Below, one piece after another: positions 43,603-52,838 of a stretch of 64,000 nucleotides of DNA; the first letter of the stretch is position 1, and each line of letters begins with the position of its first letter. The position numbers and the translations under genes are program-made. Origin of the DNA: Psychrobacillus sp. FSL K6-4046 (lineage in GTDB: Bacteria; Bacillota; Bacilli; Bacillales_A; Planococcaceae). The notes under the pieces were generated by a model. That model worked only from the letters and a program-made list of their open reading frames with translations, was not told where the DNA came from and made no database searches. Location: the NCBI RefSeq assembly GCF_038624605.1, contig NZ_CP152020.1, positions 2,101,312 to 2,165,311 on the forward strand, given 5' to 3'.

Positions 43603-44730
43603 TTATGAACGTTTACCCCAAAACTGATAGTAATCTGTTCTTATAAACCCATTGAACAATTTACGTTTCTTCGTTGCTCTACGACCATACAGATTTTCAA
43701 AATTCTCCATGGAAGATAACATATAAACTGACCAAGAAGGATATTTTTCCATCATATGTCCTAGGTCACTAATAGCTTTCTCAATTTCTTCAATTTCGCC
43801 TATACGCTCTCCGTAAGGTGGATTACCAATCATCACGCCATCCATTAGGTCCGTAGAGAAGTCGCTTGCCTGCATTTGTTTAAAGCTGATTAAATCAGCA
43901 AAGCCTGATTCAAAAGAGTTCTGCTCTGCAATTTGAATCATTTTATGATCAATATCTGAACCAATTATTTCTAAAGGTTGGTCATAGTCGGCTAAATCTT
44001 CAGCTTCATTTCTTACATCATCCCAAATTTTTTGAGGCATCCAAGCCCAAGCCTCACTATGAAAATCACGGTTAAATCCTGGAGCAATATTTTGCCCAAT
44101 CATGGCTGCCTCAATTGGAATTGTACCGGAACCACAAAAAGGATCAACAAAAGGTCTATTGGGACTCCATTTAGAGATTTTTACTAAAGCTGCTGCTAAG
44201 GTTTCTTTTAAAGGTGCTTCCCCTTGACCATGTCGGTAACCGCGCTTATGCAGTCCAGCTCCGCTAGTATCAATGGTAATAGTCGCTACATCCTTCAATA
44301 TACTAATTTCTATCTTGTATGTAGCCCCGGACTCATCTAAAAACCCAATTCGTTTATAGGCTAGCTTTAATCTTTCTACAATCGCTTTTTTAACAATAGC
44401 CTGACAATCAGGAACACTAAATAATGTTGATTTGACTGATTTGCCTTGTACAGGAAAAGCAGCATCTACAGGGAGGAACTTCTCCCATTGAATCGCTTTA
44501 GTATTCTCAAACAGTTGATCAAAGGTTCTGGCAGGAAACTGAGCAGCTACAATCTTTACACGGTCTGCAACTCGTAGCCATGTATTAGCTCTTGCAATTG
44601 CTCTTTCATCTCCTTCAAAATATACCTTTCCGTTTTCAGTTGTTGTTTCATATCCTAGTGCTTTTACTTCTTCTGCAACGATTGCCTCTAGCCCCATTGC
44701 AGCAGTAGCTACTAATTTAAATGTTGTCAT
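43603..44730 (-). CDS. rlmL: THUMP-domain rRNA N2-guanine methyltransferase (YpsC/RlmL-like)
   Basis: 375 aa. The N-terminal ferredoxin-like and THUMP RNA-binding domains (to about 160) are followed by a Rossmann methyltransferase: SAM motif PFCGSGTIPIEAA, acidic loop IIGSDID, and catalytic NPPYGER typical of N2-guanine methylation. It corresponds to B. subtilis YpsC and to the N-terminal half of E. coli RlmL, so 23S rRNA is the likely substrate. Its ATG shares one base with the stop of the GGDEF-EAL gene (TAATG), so the two are coupled. Confidence 0.9.
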   Translation of the reverse strand: MTTFKLVATAAMGLEAIVAEEVKALGYETTTENGKVYFEGDERAIARANTWLRVADRVKIVAAQFPARTFDQLFENTKAIQWEKFLPVDAAFPVQGKSVKSTLFSVPDCQAIVKKAIVERLKLAYKRIGFLDESGATYKIEISILKDVATITIDTSGAGLHKRGYRHGQGEAPLKETLAAALVKISKWSPNRPFVDPFCGSGTIPIEAAMIGQNIAPGFNRDFHSEAWAWMPQKIWDDVRNEAEDLADYDQPLEIIGSDIDHKMIQIAEQNSFESGFADLISFKQMQASDFSTDLMDGVMIGNPPYGERIGEIEEIEKAISDLGHMMEKYPSWSVYMLSSMENFENLYGRRATKKRKLFNGFIRTDYYQFWGKRS

Positions 44731-46454
44731 TATACCTTCCCTTCTTGCTTATGGATCTCCCATAACTCTAAGAAATCCATTAGCCCTTTACTTGGAACTG
44801 GCTTGCTATAATAGTATCCTTGGATAATATCGCAATTCATTTCCCTTAGAATTTCTACTTGTTCCTTCGTTTCTACACCTTCAGCTACAACCTTAATATT
44901 CAAACGATGTGACATTAAAATAATAGATTCCACTATTGCTTGTTTATCCTTTAAGGTGGTTATGTGCTGAATAAAGCTTCTATCAATTTTTAAATAGTTT
45001 ATAGGAAATTGGTTTAAATAACTCAAGGACGAGTATCCTGTCCCAAAATCATCAATAGAAATTTTAAATCCATTACTTTTAAGCTTTATAAGCTTAGATA
45101 TAATATTATTAGAATCCTTCATAATAGTGCGCTCAGTTAATTCTAATTCAAGCTGCTGTGGACTACAATTATATTGCATTACCAAGTTGTTTATTCTTTC
45201 AATAAAATTATCTTGTTGAAAATGTATAGATGCAATATTAATGGATACTGAAATATTACTAATATCAAGTGTTCTCCATTCAAGGATATCTAAACATACT
45301 TTTTTAATAATTAACTCACTTAATGGGATGATTAGGCCAGTTTCTTCAGCAAGTGGGATAAACTCTGCTGGAGATACAGTACCTACCTGATCATTTTCCC
45401 ACCTTACTAAAGCCTCTACTCCAATAATGGTTTTTGTTTCCAAGGAAACTTTAGGCTGGTAATGGACGGAGAAATCATTTGCTTGTATCGCCTTTCTCAG
45501 TTCAGCCTCCAATAACAGCAGCCTTTTCGAATCTCTCTTCAACTCTTCAAAGTAAAATGCATATTGATTACGGCCATTATGCTTAGCAAAGTACATTGCC
45601 TTATCTGCCTTGTGAATAAGTTCATCTATTTCTTGTCCGTCTTGAGGAAAAAAGCTGATTCCTATACTAGCGGTTAAATAAATTTCCAAATCATCTATTA
45701 TAAATGGCTTGCTTAGCATTTTAATAATTTCAATAGCAATTTGGCCAGCATCTATATGTGATTTAATATGTGAAAGTGCAAGTAAGAACTCGTCTCCACC
45801 ATACCTTGCCAAGATACTATCCTTTGGTGTTATATGCCTGACACGTTTCGTAAATTCAACTAGAATTCTATCTCCTATTTCATTTCCAAGTGATGCATTC
45901 ACTTGCTTGAAACGATCTAAATCGATAAACAAAAGTGCACTGAAGCTATTTGGAGTCGAGTTTTCAATTAACTGTAAAAACAATTCATTAAAAGAGAACC
46001 TGTTAGGTAAACCTGTGAGATAATCCGTTGAAGTCAATGTCTTTATTTCTTTTTCTGCACTTTTTTTTATGGAAATATCAGAAAACACTCCAAAATAATG
46101 TGTAGTTTCGCCTAGTTCGTTTTGAATTCTAGTAATTTTTAAGTGCTCAGGGTATACTTCACTATTCTTCCTTCTGTTCCAAATTTCACCTTGCCAAATT
46201 CCTTTTTTGTCTAACTCTTTCCACATGGAGTCGTAAAATGATTTGTCCTGCTTTCCGGATTTTAATATGCTAGGAGTTTTATCTCTAACCTCCTCCAAGC
46301 TATATCCAGTAACCGCTTGAAAGGCAGCATTCACTAAAGTAATTTTTAAATGTTCATCCGTAATCATAATACCCTCAGTAGTGGAATTAAATACTTTCTC
46401 TACTAGCTCTTTTGGGTACAAAGAAAAGCTTTCGGGATGTTGCTCTTTTTTCAC
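44730..46454 (-). CDS. PAS-GGDEF-EAL cyclic-di-GMP signalling protein
   Basis: 574 aa, cytoplasmic, no membrane helix. A PAS sensor with PAC extension (about residues 15-125) is followed by a diguanylate cyclase domain (about 140-295) with intact signature YGGDEF and a phosphodiesterase domain (about 310-565) with intact EALVRW and DDFGTGYSSL. Both activities are possible. The RxxD inhibitory site before GGDEF is replaced (TPKD), so product inhibition is unlikely. It lies between rnpB and rlmL, an insertion relative to B. subtilis, and overlaps rlmL by 1 nt. Confidence 0.92.
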   Translation of the reverse strand: MKKEQHPESFSLYPKELVEKVFNSTTEGIMITDEHLKITLVNAAFQAVTGYSLEEVRDKTPSILKSGKQDKSFYDSMWKELDKKGIWQGEIWNRRKNSEVYPEHLKITRIQNELGETTHYFGVFSDISIKKSAEKEIKTLTSTDYLTGLPNRFSFNELFLQLIENSTPNSFSALLFIDLDRFKQVNASLGNEIGDRILVEFTKRVRHITPKDSILARYGGDEFLLALSHIKSHIDAGQIAIEIIKMLSKPFIIDDLEIYLTASIGISFFPQDGQEIDELIHKADKAMYFAKHNGRNQYAFYFEELKRDSKRLLLLEAELRKAIQANDFSVHYQPKVSLETKTIIGVEALVRWENDQVGTVSPAEFIPLAEETGLIIPLSELIIKKVCLDILEWRTLDISNISVSINIASIHFQQDNFIERINNLVMQYNCSPQQLELELTERTIMKDSNNIISKLIKLKSNGFKISIDDFGTGYSSLSYLNQFPINYLKIDRSFIQHITTLKDKQAIVESIILMSHRLNIKVVAEGVETKEQVEILREMNCDIIQGYYYSKPVPSKGLMDFLELWEIHKQEGKV

Positions 46455-46616
46455 TTTCTAGGACCTGCTTCCCCTCAGTACTAACTCGATGATAAAATAC
46501 AATTCTATTAAAGCATTAATAACCTGCCTTTAAGACATCAATCAAGCAACCTGAGATAAATAATAGTATAGGGTGAGGTTTTACTCTCTCATGATAAAAT
46601 ATGTAGTCAAGAAAAG

Positions 46617-46644
46617 AAAAGCTCTCCGTGATTGGAGAGCTTTT
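46617..46644. terminator. Terminator downstream of rnpB
   Basis: Stem AAAAGCTCTCC / GGAGAGCTTTT, perfect 11 bp around a 6-nt loop. On the minus strand it lies 17 nt after the mature RNase P RNA end. Confidence 0.85.
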
Positions 46645-46660
46645 CGTATTATTAATTATA

Positions 46661-47065
46661 GCCACTCATAAACTCAATAAGCCATGTTTTGTTTCCACGG
46701 TACTCAAACGGTGAACTACCTCGTACGTATGTGGACGGCAATCATCTATCTACAGATTAATATCTGTTTTTCTATCCGTTCAATTCCTTCAAGAAAATGC
46801 CCCTACCATAATTTGGGTTTCTCACTCGTGGGGTTTACCTCGTTCCACCTGTATAGTTTCCTATCCAGCTTCGTCACTGTGGCACTTTCAGAGATTGTTA
46901 GCCATATCCGAAGACTTAGGCCTTCATCCCGCCGTCAGCCAAAAGGCTGCCTTAGTTTATTTTTTCACTAAGCACGAACACTACATTCATCGCAGAATTG
47001 TGTGAGCATGGACTTTCCTCTACAATGTCTAAGCATTGCAGCGATTGCCCGAATAAATAAGTGGT
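46661..47065 (-). ncRNA. rnpB: RNase P RNA, Bacillus (B) type
   Basis: About 405 nt, the catalytic RNA that matures tRNA 5' ends. Minus-strand landmarks in order: TTCGGGCAATCGCTGCA, the universal GAGGAAAGTCCATGCTC, GTAGTGTTCGTGC, GGCTGACGGC, GTCTTCGGATATGGCT, GAAAGTGCCACAGTGACGAA, GGTAAACCCC with GAGAAACCCAAATT, TAGATAGATGATTGCCG, TACGAGGTAG and GGAACAAAACATGGCTTA (here GAAACAAAACATGGCTTA). P1 is CCACTTAT with ATGAGTGG. It lies between gpsB and the GGDEF-EAL gene. Confidence 0.96.
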
Positions 47066-47071
47066 AATTAC

Positions 47072-47100
47072 ATTGTATATGATTTGACATGAAAACACAA
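47072..47100 (-). promoter_or_regulatory. rnpB promoter
   Basis: On the minus strand TTGTGT, a 17-bp spacer and TACAAT, ending 7 nt before the first base of the RNase P RNA. Confidence 0.6.
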
Positions 47101-47121
47101 ATTTTCTTTTTTGATATAATA

Positions 47122-47418
47122 TTATTCGTACAATTTAGCTCCAAATACATGTTTTTCTAAATGAGATAATCTTTTTAGAATATCAAAATTAGTTGCACCT
47201 GCTGCTGGTTGTACGGGAACAGATTTACGTGGTGCTTCCTCTAGCTCTTCTCTAAGTTGCTTGTTTTCTTGCTGCAGTTGAATGATTTTCTTTTCAAACG
47301 CTTCGTAGTCTTGAATAATATCGTCTAAAAACATATCTACTTCTTCTTGGTTATAGCCTCTAAGACCCGTTTTAAATTCTTTTTCTAATATATCAGAAGC
47401 TTTAAGTTTAAATTCCAT
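47122..47418 (-). CDS. gpsB: Cell division adaptor GpsB
   Basis: 98 aa, DivIVA-like. It begins with the membrane-binding/PBP1-binding segment ([20 protein letters not shown]) and the conserved [18 protein letters not shown], continues as a coiled coil (about 30-62), has a proline/alanine linker, and ends in a small trimerising helix ([17 protein letters not shown]). It guides PBP1 (the ponA product at 52839-55481) between septum and side wall. It is next to rnpB as in B. subtilis, but without ypsA. Confidence 0.95.
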   Translation of the reverse strand: MEFKLKASDILEKEFKTGLRGYNQEEVDMFLDDIIQDYEAFEKKIIQLQQENKQLREELEEAPRKSVPVQPAAGATNFDILKRLSHLEKHVFGAKLYE

Positions 47419-47452
47419 GTAGCATCTTCCTTCCGTCTACAATTAGCTACTC

Positions 47453-47463
47453 GTATTATAGCA
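47453..47463 (-). promoter_or_regulatory. Extended -10 promoter of gpsB
   Basis: On the minus strand TGCTATAAT, a consensus -10 with TGN extension, about 40 nt before the gpsB ATG. No clear -35. Confidence 0.45.
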
Positions 47464-47497
47464 TAATGGTGTCGAATAATGGAGTAATTTCGCGTGA

Positions 47498-48772
47498 TTA
47501 TGTGCGTTTTTTGTTAGGTTGTGCGCTTTCCCGGGAAATATCTATTTTTCTTTTTATTCTTATTTCCCGCTTAAGAAGCTCACCTTCAAAACCTTTAGGA
47601 GAATCCATCCTAGTCTTACTCCAATAATCTAAGCATTCCTGCGTTTTTTCTAATGCTTTTTGATAGTCTTTCTTCTGATGTTCATAAAGCTTTGCAAGTT
47701 CCACCAAAACCTTTAGACGATATTTCCCGTCGATTTCCTTTAAAGCTATTTCGAATGCTTCTACACTTTCTTCTATTAGATTTTGTCTTTTTAAATGTAA
47801 CCCAATATAAAAGTATGCGACGCTTGTTTCACTTTCTGAAAATTGGTCTACGACGAATTCAAACCATTTATTGCTCGCATCTTTTGATTTTAGGTCTTTA
47901 AACCATTTACCGATATTCGTGTAAGTGTTAGCAGTTTCTAGTGATTCTTCTTTTTTTAAAAGATCTATCGATAAAGTATAGAGAGTTGCAAGTGATAAGA
48001 TATCCCATTCGTTATGCTTTAAAATTCTCATAAGATTAGTAGGATCACCTTGTTTTACTGCATCAAAATAAATAATGGGTGCCAAGTGTCCTGGAAGATC
48101 ATTTTTTCTTGTAAAGCCCAGTTTGCTCTCTTCTATTTGCTTTAGTTTAAATCTCTCTAAATCACCTTTCCATATTCTTTTGGAGGAATGCATTAAATCA
48201 ATTTGCTCATGATCTTTTAATGGCGGAAGATTATTGCGATTCATCGTCCAGCGAGTATTTAACTGTGGAATATCGAAACTCTTACCATTATAAGTAATAA
48301 TAGTTTGTGTATCTTTCCAAAATTCAGTAGCTAACAGAAACGCTGCTTCCTGCCCAGGCTCTACTAACACATATTGAGAAAGCAAGTATCCCCCGGGCGC
48401 TTTTTTTAATATACCATTTAAAAAAATGAGCACACCTGTCCCTTTTAACCCAGTTGTTTCTGTATCATAGAAGCAAAAAGGATTACCTGGTGAAACCGTA
48501 AGTGGATGATTTGGGTATCTCTCTTGCATAAAGGAAATTGCCTCCTCCAGCTTATCCAAACCAATAGTTCCATGTATATGCTTCTTACGATAAAATGTTT
48601 CTTTTAAAAAGAAAAAACCCTTCTCGTTTTTTATAAGCTTTAAACCAGCTTGTTTCCATTGTTCTGTATAAAAAGGAAGTGCAATTTCTGGCACTTCCTT
48701 TTTGGGCTGTTTCTCGGGAACATTCTTCTTCAGAAGTCCCTTCATCTCTAATAGTTTTTTCTCATATGACAT
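47498..48772 (-). CDS. mrfB: MrfB (YprB), DEDD-type exonuclease of mitomycin repair
   Basis: 424 aa. A DnaQ-like nuclease domain (about residues 105-275) has the acidic motifs FYDTETTGL, TYNGKSFDIP and HNEWDILSL, and is followed by TPR-like helices (about 285-400). In B. subtilis MrfB works with the helicase MrfA to excise mitomycin C adducts independently of UvrABC. It overlaps mrfA by 11 nt, so the pair is translationally coupled. The basic tail is typical. Confidence 0.9.
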   Translation of the reverse strand: MSYEKKLLEMKGLLKKNVPEKQPKKEVPEIALPFYTEQWKQAGLKLIKNEKGFFFLKETFYRKKHIHGTIGLDKLEEAISFMQERYPNHPLTVSPGNPFCFYDTETTGLKGTGVLIFLNGILKKAPGGYLLSQYVLVEPGQEAAFLLATEFWKDTQTIITYNGKSFDIPQLNTRWTMNRNNLPPLKDHEQIDLMHSSKRIWKGDLERFKLKQIEESKLGFTRKNDLPGHLAPIIYFDAVKQGDPTNLMRILKHNEWDILSLATLYTLSIDLLKKEESLETANTYTNIGKWFKDLKSKDASNKWFEFVVDQFSESETSVAYFYIGLHLKRQNLIEESVEAFEIALKEIDGKYRLKVLVELAKLYEHQKKDYQKALEKTQECLDYWSKTRMDSPKGFEGELLKREIRIKRKIDISRESAQPNKKRT

Positions 48773-51041
48773 AACGATCCACCTGTAGCATATGCAGTAA
48801 TTTTATAACTTCTTTCTTTAAGTTATTTTCAGCATCTTGTGCTCCAATACATGCTGGACACCCACCAGTACAAGGGCAGCTCGCAACTTGCTCTGTAACT
48901 TTTGGAACTAAGTCATTCCATAGGTCAAACATTCTCTCGGATAAACCAATACCGCCAGGATAGCTATCGTACATAAAGAAAGTAGGCTTCTCCACGTTTA
49001 CTGATTTTACTTGTGGGACTACATGAATGTCCTTAGAATCACAATGAATAAATAATGGTATAAATGAATGCAAAGCATATGCTACACCCGTCATCGCATC
49101 TGAAAGCAAGGTTTCCGACCAGTCATTTGGCTTATCAAAGCTAAACCAAGTGGATGTAGTGTGAAGCTCTAAAGGCGGTAAATGTATTTTACCTGATCCA
49201 ATATTATCGTGCGTATCAAACTTAATCTTTTTGAAGATGGTCGGCTGAGCAAGAACAATAATGTCTCCAAAACGTAGTGTTCCAATATCAGCTTCTTTTT
49301 CCTTATCCTCACTTAGCACCTTTAGCTCGATTGCAATATTAGCATCTGTAAAATAATCCACGTCCACTTCTTTAACAAATGCCTTTTTCTCTTCCCAATC
49401 TAATTTCTCTACTTGAAACTGTGTTCCTTGATGAAGGTATATAGCTTCCTCGTGAAGCAGGGTCATCGCACTATAAAGATCCATCTCTCCTATGACTCGA
49501 GTTTTAGTAGGTACTGACTGATCAATTATAATGACATTGTCTTGGGAGGCAGAACGAAGACTAACATTACTAGCAGGAAAGCTTTCGGACATCCAATGCC
49601 ATTTATCTGCTGTTTTTAATAGAACCCCTTCACTTTCTAAGAACTCTAGCAATTCCTGAATTGAAAATTCACCATAATTGTCGCTAGTCGTAAAAGGAAG
49701 CTCAAAAGCGGCACATTTAAGATGATCCATCAAAATAATCATGTTATCAGGATGAATTCGAACCTCTTCCGGTGATTGTCCAAGAAAATAGTCTGGATGC
49801 TTTACTACGTATTGATCTAGGGCAGTAGATTGCGCCACATAAATTATGAGCGCTTCATCCTGCCTACGCCCAGCTCGTCCTGCCTGCTGCCATGCACTAG
49901 CTATATTGCCAGGGTATCCAGTCATAATGCATGCTTGGAGCTGGCCAATATCTACACCTAGTTCTAATGCATTTGTGCTTACTACAGTACGAATTACTCC
50001 ATCCCGGAGTCCTTTTTCAATATCTCGTCGTTCAGAAGGTAAATAACCGCCTCGATAACCACGAATAGATTGGTCATTTATTTTTTTACTTACTAGAGCC
50101 TGCAAATAAGTCACTAGCATTTCTACTCTTACTCTGCTTTTAGCAAAAACAATCGTTTGAATTCCATTGACATATAACTCTTGTGCAAGGTCTCTCACTT
50201 CTAATACTGCACTTCGTCTCACATTAAAAACGGGATGTACAATCGGAGGATTATAAAAAACAAAATGTTTTTTTCCAGCAGGTGCACCGTTCTCATTTAT
50301 AAGTAAATGTGATTCGTTTGTTAAGTTCTCAGCAAGCTCCTTAGGATTTTTAATCGTGGCAGATGTACAAATAAACTGAGGGCTACTACCATAAAATTCA
50401 CAGATTCTTTTTAATCTACGAATGACATGTGCAACATGGCTTCCAAATACACCTTTATATGTATGAATTTCATCTATAATAATATATTTAAGGTTTTCAA
50501 ATAGTGAAACCCATTTTGTATGGTGCGGCAAAATACCTGAGTGCAGCATATCTGGATTGGTCAGCACTATATGTCCTGATTTCCTAATCTTTTGGCGTAT
50601 TCCCGGCTCGGTATCACCATCATAGGTATAACTTAAAATCTCCTCCCCGCTTTCCCGAATCAATTCATTTAAATCACTTTTCTGATCCTGTGCTAACGCT
50701 TTAGTCGGAAATAAGTAAATTGCTCGAGAGGTGGGATCTTCCATAATAGATTGCAATACGGGAAGATGATAACAAAGAGATTTTCCAGAGGCGGTGGGGG
50801 TAATTGCAGTAAACGATTTCCCTAAGGAAGCAGCATCGAAGGCTTGTCTTTGATGAATATAGAGTTGTTCCACCCCTCGCTTTTTTAAAGCATTTGTGAT
50901 GGATGGATGCATTTGATGTGGAAAAGGAGCATATACGGCTTCTTTCTCCTCCACAGTATGGATATGCTCTATTTGTGGAAATCGATTATTATCAATTCTC
51001 CAATCATCTAATAGCTCAGCTATACTTTTGTTTTTTAGCAT
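48762..51041 (-). CDS. mrfA: MrfA (YprA), DExH helicase of mitomycin repair
   Basis: 759 aa superfamily 2 helicase. Walker A ITPTASGKSLCYHLP (about residue 80), DEIH box IIIDEIHTYKG, motif III TSATI, motif VI QQAGRAGRR. The C-terminal DUF1998-type domain holds a four-cysteine zinc motif CPCTGGCPACIG (about residues 723-734). It separates the lesion-bearing strand for MrfB. It starts 1 nt after yppE ends. Confidence 0.93.
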   Translation of the reverse strand: MLKNKSIAELLDDWRIDNNRFPQIEHIHTVEEKEAVYAPFPHQMHPSITNALKKRGVEQLYIHQRQAFDAASLGKSFTAITPTASGKSLCYHLPVLQSIMEDPTSRAIYLFPTKALAQDQKSDLNELIRESGEEILSYTYDGDTEPGIRQKIRKSGHIVLTNPDMLHSGILPHHTKWVSLFENLKYIIIDEIHTYKGVFGSHVAHVIRRLKRICEFYGSSPQFICTSATIKNPKELAENLTNESHLLINENGAPAGKKHFVFYNPPIVHPVFNVRRSAVLEVRDLAQELYVNGIQTIVFAKSRVRVEMLVTYLQALVSKKINDQSIRGYRGGYLPSERRDIEKGLRDGVIRTVVSTNALELGVDIGQLQACIMTGYPGNIASAWQQAGRAGRRQDEALIIYVAQSTALDQYVVKHPDYFLGQSPEEVRIHPDNMIILMDHLKCAAFELPFTTSDNYGEFSIQELLEFLESEGVLLKTADKWHWMSESFPASNVSLRSASQDNVIIIDQSVPTKTRVIGEMDLYSAMTLLHEEAIYLHQGTQFQVEKLDWEEKKAFVKEVDVDYFTDANIAIELKVLSEDKEKEADIGTLRFGDIIVLAQPTIFKKIKFDTHDNIGSGKIHLPPLELHTTSTWFSFDKPNDWSETLLSDAMTGVAYALHSFIPLFIHCDSKDIHVVPQVKSVNVEKPTFFMYDSYPGGIGLSERMFDLWNDLVPKVTEQVASCPCTGGCPACIGAQDAENNLKKEVIKLLHMLQVDRYVI

Positions 51042-51042
51042 G

Positions 51043-51417
51043 TTACTCCCCGACCTCCTGTAACGCTTGAAGAATGGTTTCTAAAGTATATTTAGAAGAA
51101 TGTACAGACTTTAAAAAACGTTTTTTACTAGTGGCTTTATAAAAGGACTGTACGACAAATTGTCTCATTGATTCAAGTAACGAATCAATTTGACTCGGAT
51201 GTACATATTTTGGTCGCTTTAATTGGATCCAAGGACGTACTAGTTGCTCCCATTCATTCAGTAATTCATCTATATCATACGCATATGGCTTTACTTCTTC
51301 AAAAAAATCCGGTTCACGGTCTTCTTCACGAAAACGGTGAAACCTTTCTATACAACTATCACATTCAATTAGCAGCTGTTTATTTACGTTTGTTAATGAC
51401 AAAGTAATCCCTCTCAT
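51043..51417 (-). CDS. yppE: YppE-family helical protein (DUF1798)
   Basis: 124 aa, all-helical, acidic, matching B. subtilis YppE in length and pattern (CDSCIERFHRFREEDREPDFFEEVKPYAYDIDELL, abbreviated here, then QSFYKATSKKRFLKSV). The family has a four-helix bundle structure but no known function. Its stop lies 1 nt before the mrfA start, so it is cotranscribed with mrfAB here; that adjacency may hint at a repair link. Confidence 0.82.
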   Translation of the reverse strand: MRGITLSLTNVNKQLLIECDSCIERFHRFREEDREPDFFEEVKPYAYDIDELLNEWEQLVRPWIQLKRPKYVHPSQIDSLLESMRQFVVQSFYKATSKKRFLKSVHSSKYTLETILQALQEVGE

Positions 51418-51477
51418 TCTAGTAATAGTTTATCAAAAAGCATAGCATATTACCAGCTTCGAACGAACATACATTCC

Positions 51478-51633
51478 TTACAGATTACTTTCTAATTTTT
51501 CCATCTTTCCTAGCAAGCGAAAAGATGATTTACTAAAATCTTCTTCAAATTGATCCTGTTCTTCGTTTAAACGGTTCTCCAATAGATATTCCAAAAGCTC
51601 TAGTTGATCAATAAGACGTTCAATTTTATTCAT
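51478..51633 (-). CDS. 51-aa acidic coiled-coil protein upstream of yppE
   Basis: The ORF begins MNKIERLIDQLELLEYLLEN and ends LGKMEKLESNL. It is strongly acidic, with heptad-like leucines over its whole length. ATG 51633 has AGGAG 9 nt upstream, and yppE follows 60 nt later on the same strand, so it is probably the first gene of the yppE-mrfA-mrfB unit. No family is recognised. Confidence 0.6.
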   Translation of the reverse strand: MNKIERLIDQLELLEYLLENRLNEEQDQFEEDFSKSSFRLLGKMEKLESNL

Positions 51634-51639
51634 GTTAAC

Positions 51640-52208
51640 ACTCTCCTTTTACTGTTTAGTTCCTTCCTTCTTGATAAATCCCTTCCTACTCGACAAAGGT
51701 TCTATACATAAGACAAAACTAGCGGCACATCGACAGTGGTTAAGATGAAAAGCTTTGTTAAATTTATTGGTTGATTTTGACTAACAATTCTTTGTTATAG
51801 TGACTTAATGAGTGTAAACATTATAAAAAGGACATTCAAATAAAAATCATAAATAGATGACGAAATTGGTGTTGGTGACAGTTTTTCAACTTTGCTGCTT
51901 ATGCGAGTAAATTTTTAGCACTATCGATACATTAAAGCTGTTTCCATTCATTGATTGGAGCACCAGACGGCGACTCCTACGGGATGAGTGAGACAGATAA
52001 GCCATCACAACCACGCGCGTAAGCGATGGGTGATGGCTTATCGCTCACCCCGAGGAAAGCGTCCGGCTGGGGCGAAAAATCAATTCTACTCTCTGATTTA
52101 AGATTTCTTTGCATCATAAATCAACCCAACCCTTAACATAGCCAAATGAAACTAAATTGATTACTCGTTCGTCTAACTAACTTGTGATAAACTAATATCA
52201 TAAAAGAG
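51640..52208. other. 570-nt divergent intergenic region before recU
   Basis: It contains repeat copy B (51901-52144) and AT-rich flanks with the recU promoter region. No gene with a ribosome binding site is seen. Confidence 0.55.
51901..52144. repeat. Large intergenic repeat, copy B
   Basis: Nearly identical over about 245 bp to copy A (35411-35656), including the AT-rich flanks (ATGCGA.TAAATTT at the left, AATTCTACTCTCTGATTTAA at the right). In this copy the internal stem is perfect for 13 bp (51996-52008 GATAAGCCATCAC with 52030-52042). It ends in CCTTAACATAGCC. Confidence 0.87.
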
Positions 52209-52217
52209 GTGATTGTC

Positions 52218-52817
52218 TTGGCTATCCAATACCCTAATGGGAAGGTATATACACCTACCAAGAAAACAAAAACCCCAAAGCAAAAGGATTATTCTTTCAG
52301 TAATAGGGGTAAGACGTTAGAAGATGAGATAAATGATGCCAATGAGTACTATCTAGCTCATGACATTGCTGTCATCTATAAAAAACCAATACCTATTCAG
52401 GTCGTTAAGGTAGATTACCCAAGTAGAAGCTCGGCGGTTATAAAAGAAGCTTATTACAGGACACCATCCACTACTGACTTTAACGGGGTATACAAAGGGA
52501 AATATATTGACTTTGAAGCAAAAGAAACGGAAAATAAGACTTCATTTCCTTTAAAAAACGTTCATCTTCATCAAGTAGAACATATGGGAAGAGTTGTTCA
52601 GCAACTCGGTATTAGCTTTCTATTGGTTCGTTTTTCAACAACGGATCGATATTTTTATTTGTCTTACGAGCATTTAAAATTTTTTTGGGATAGAATGCGA
52701 TCTGGAGGAAGAAAATCAATCACTCTCGGGGAATTTGAGGAATATGGGATTGAAATAACTCCAAAATATGCACCAAGGGTCAATTATTTAAAGATAGTTA
52801 ATGACTTGTATGTATAA
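52218..52817 (+). CDS. recU: Holliday junction resolvase RecU
   Basis: 199 aa. It cleaves four-way junctions in recombination and chromosome segregation. The conserved core is seen as SNRGKTLEDEINDAN, then STTDFNGVYKGKYIDFEAKE (catalytic Asp/Glu/Lys), then FPLKNVHLHQVEHM, and GRKSI near the end. TTG 52218 is chosen, aligning with the usual start and 6 nt after AAGAGGTGA. It is followed 21 nt later by ponA, the standard Firmicutes recU-ponA pair. Confidence 0.95.
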   Translation: MAIQYPNGKVYTPTKKTKTPKQKDYSFSNRGKTLEDEINDANEYYLAHDIAVIYKKPIPIQVVKVDYPSRSSAVIKEAYYRTPSTTDFNGVYKGKYIDFEAKETENKTSFPLKNVHLHQVEHMGRVVQQLGISFLLVRFSTTDRYFYLSYEHLKFFWDRMRSGGRKSITLGEFEEYGIEITPKYAPRVNYLKIVNDLYV

Positions 52818-52838
52818 AGGGAAAGTGAGGAGACGTTT

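Noticed and set aside
46684-47150. Open reading frames on both strands over rnpB
   Set aside because: The region matches RNase P RNA landmark by landmark; the frames have no ribosome binding sites.
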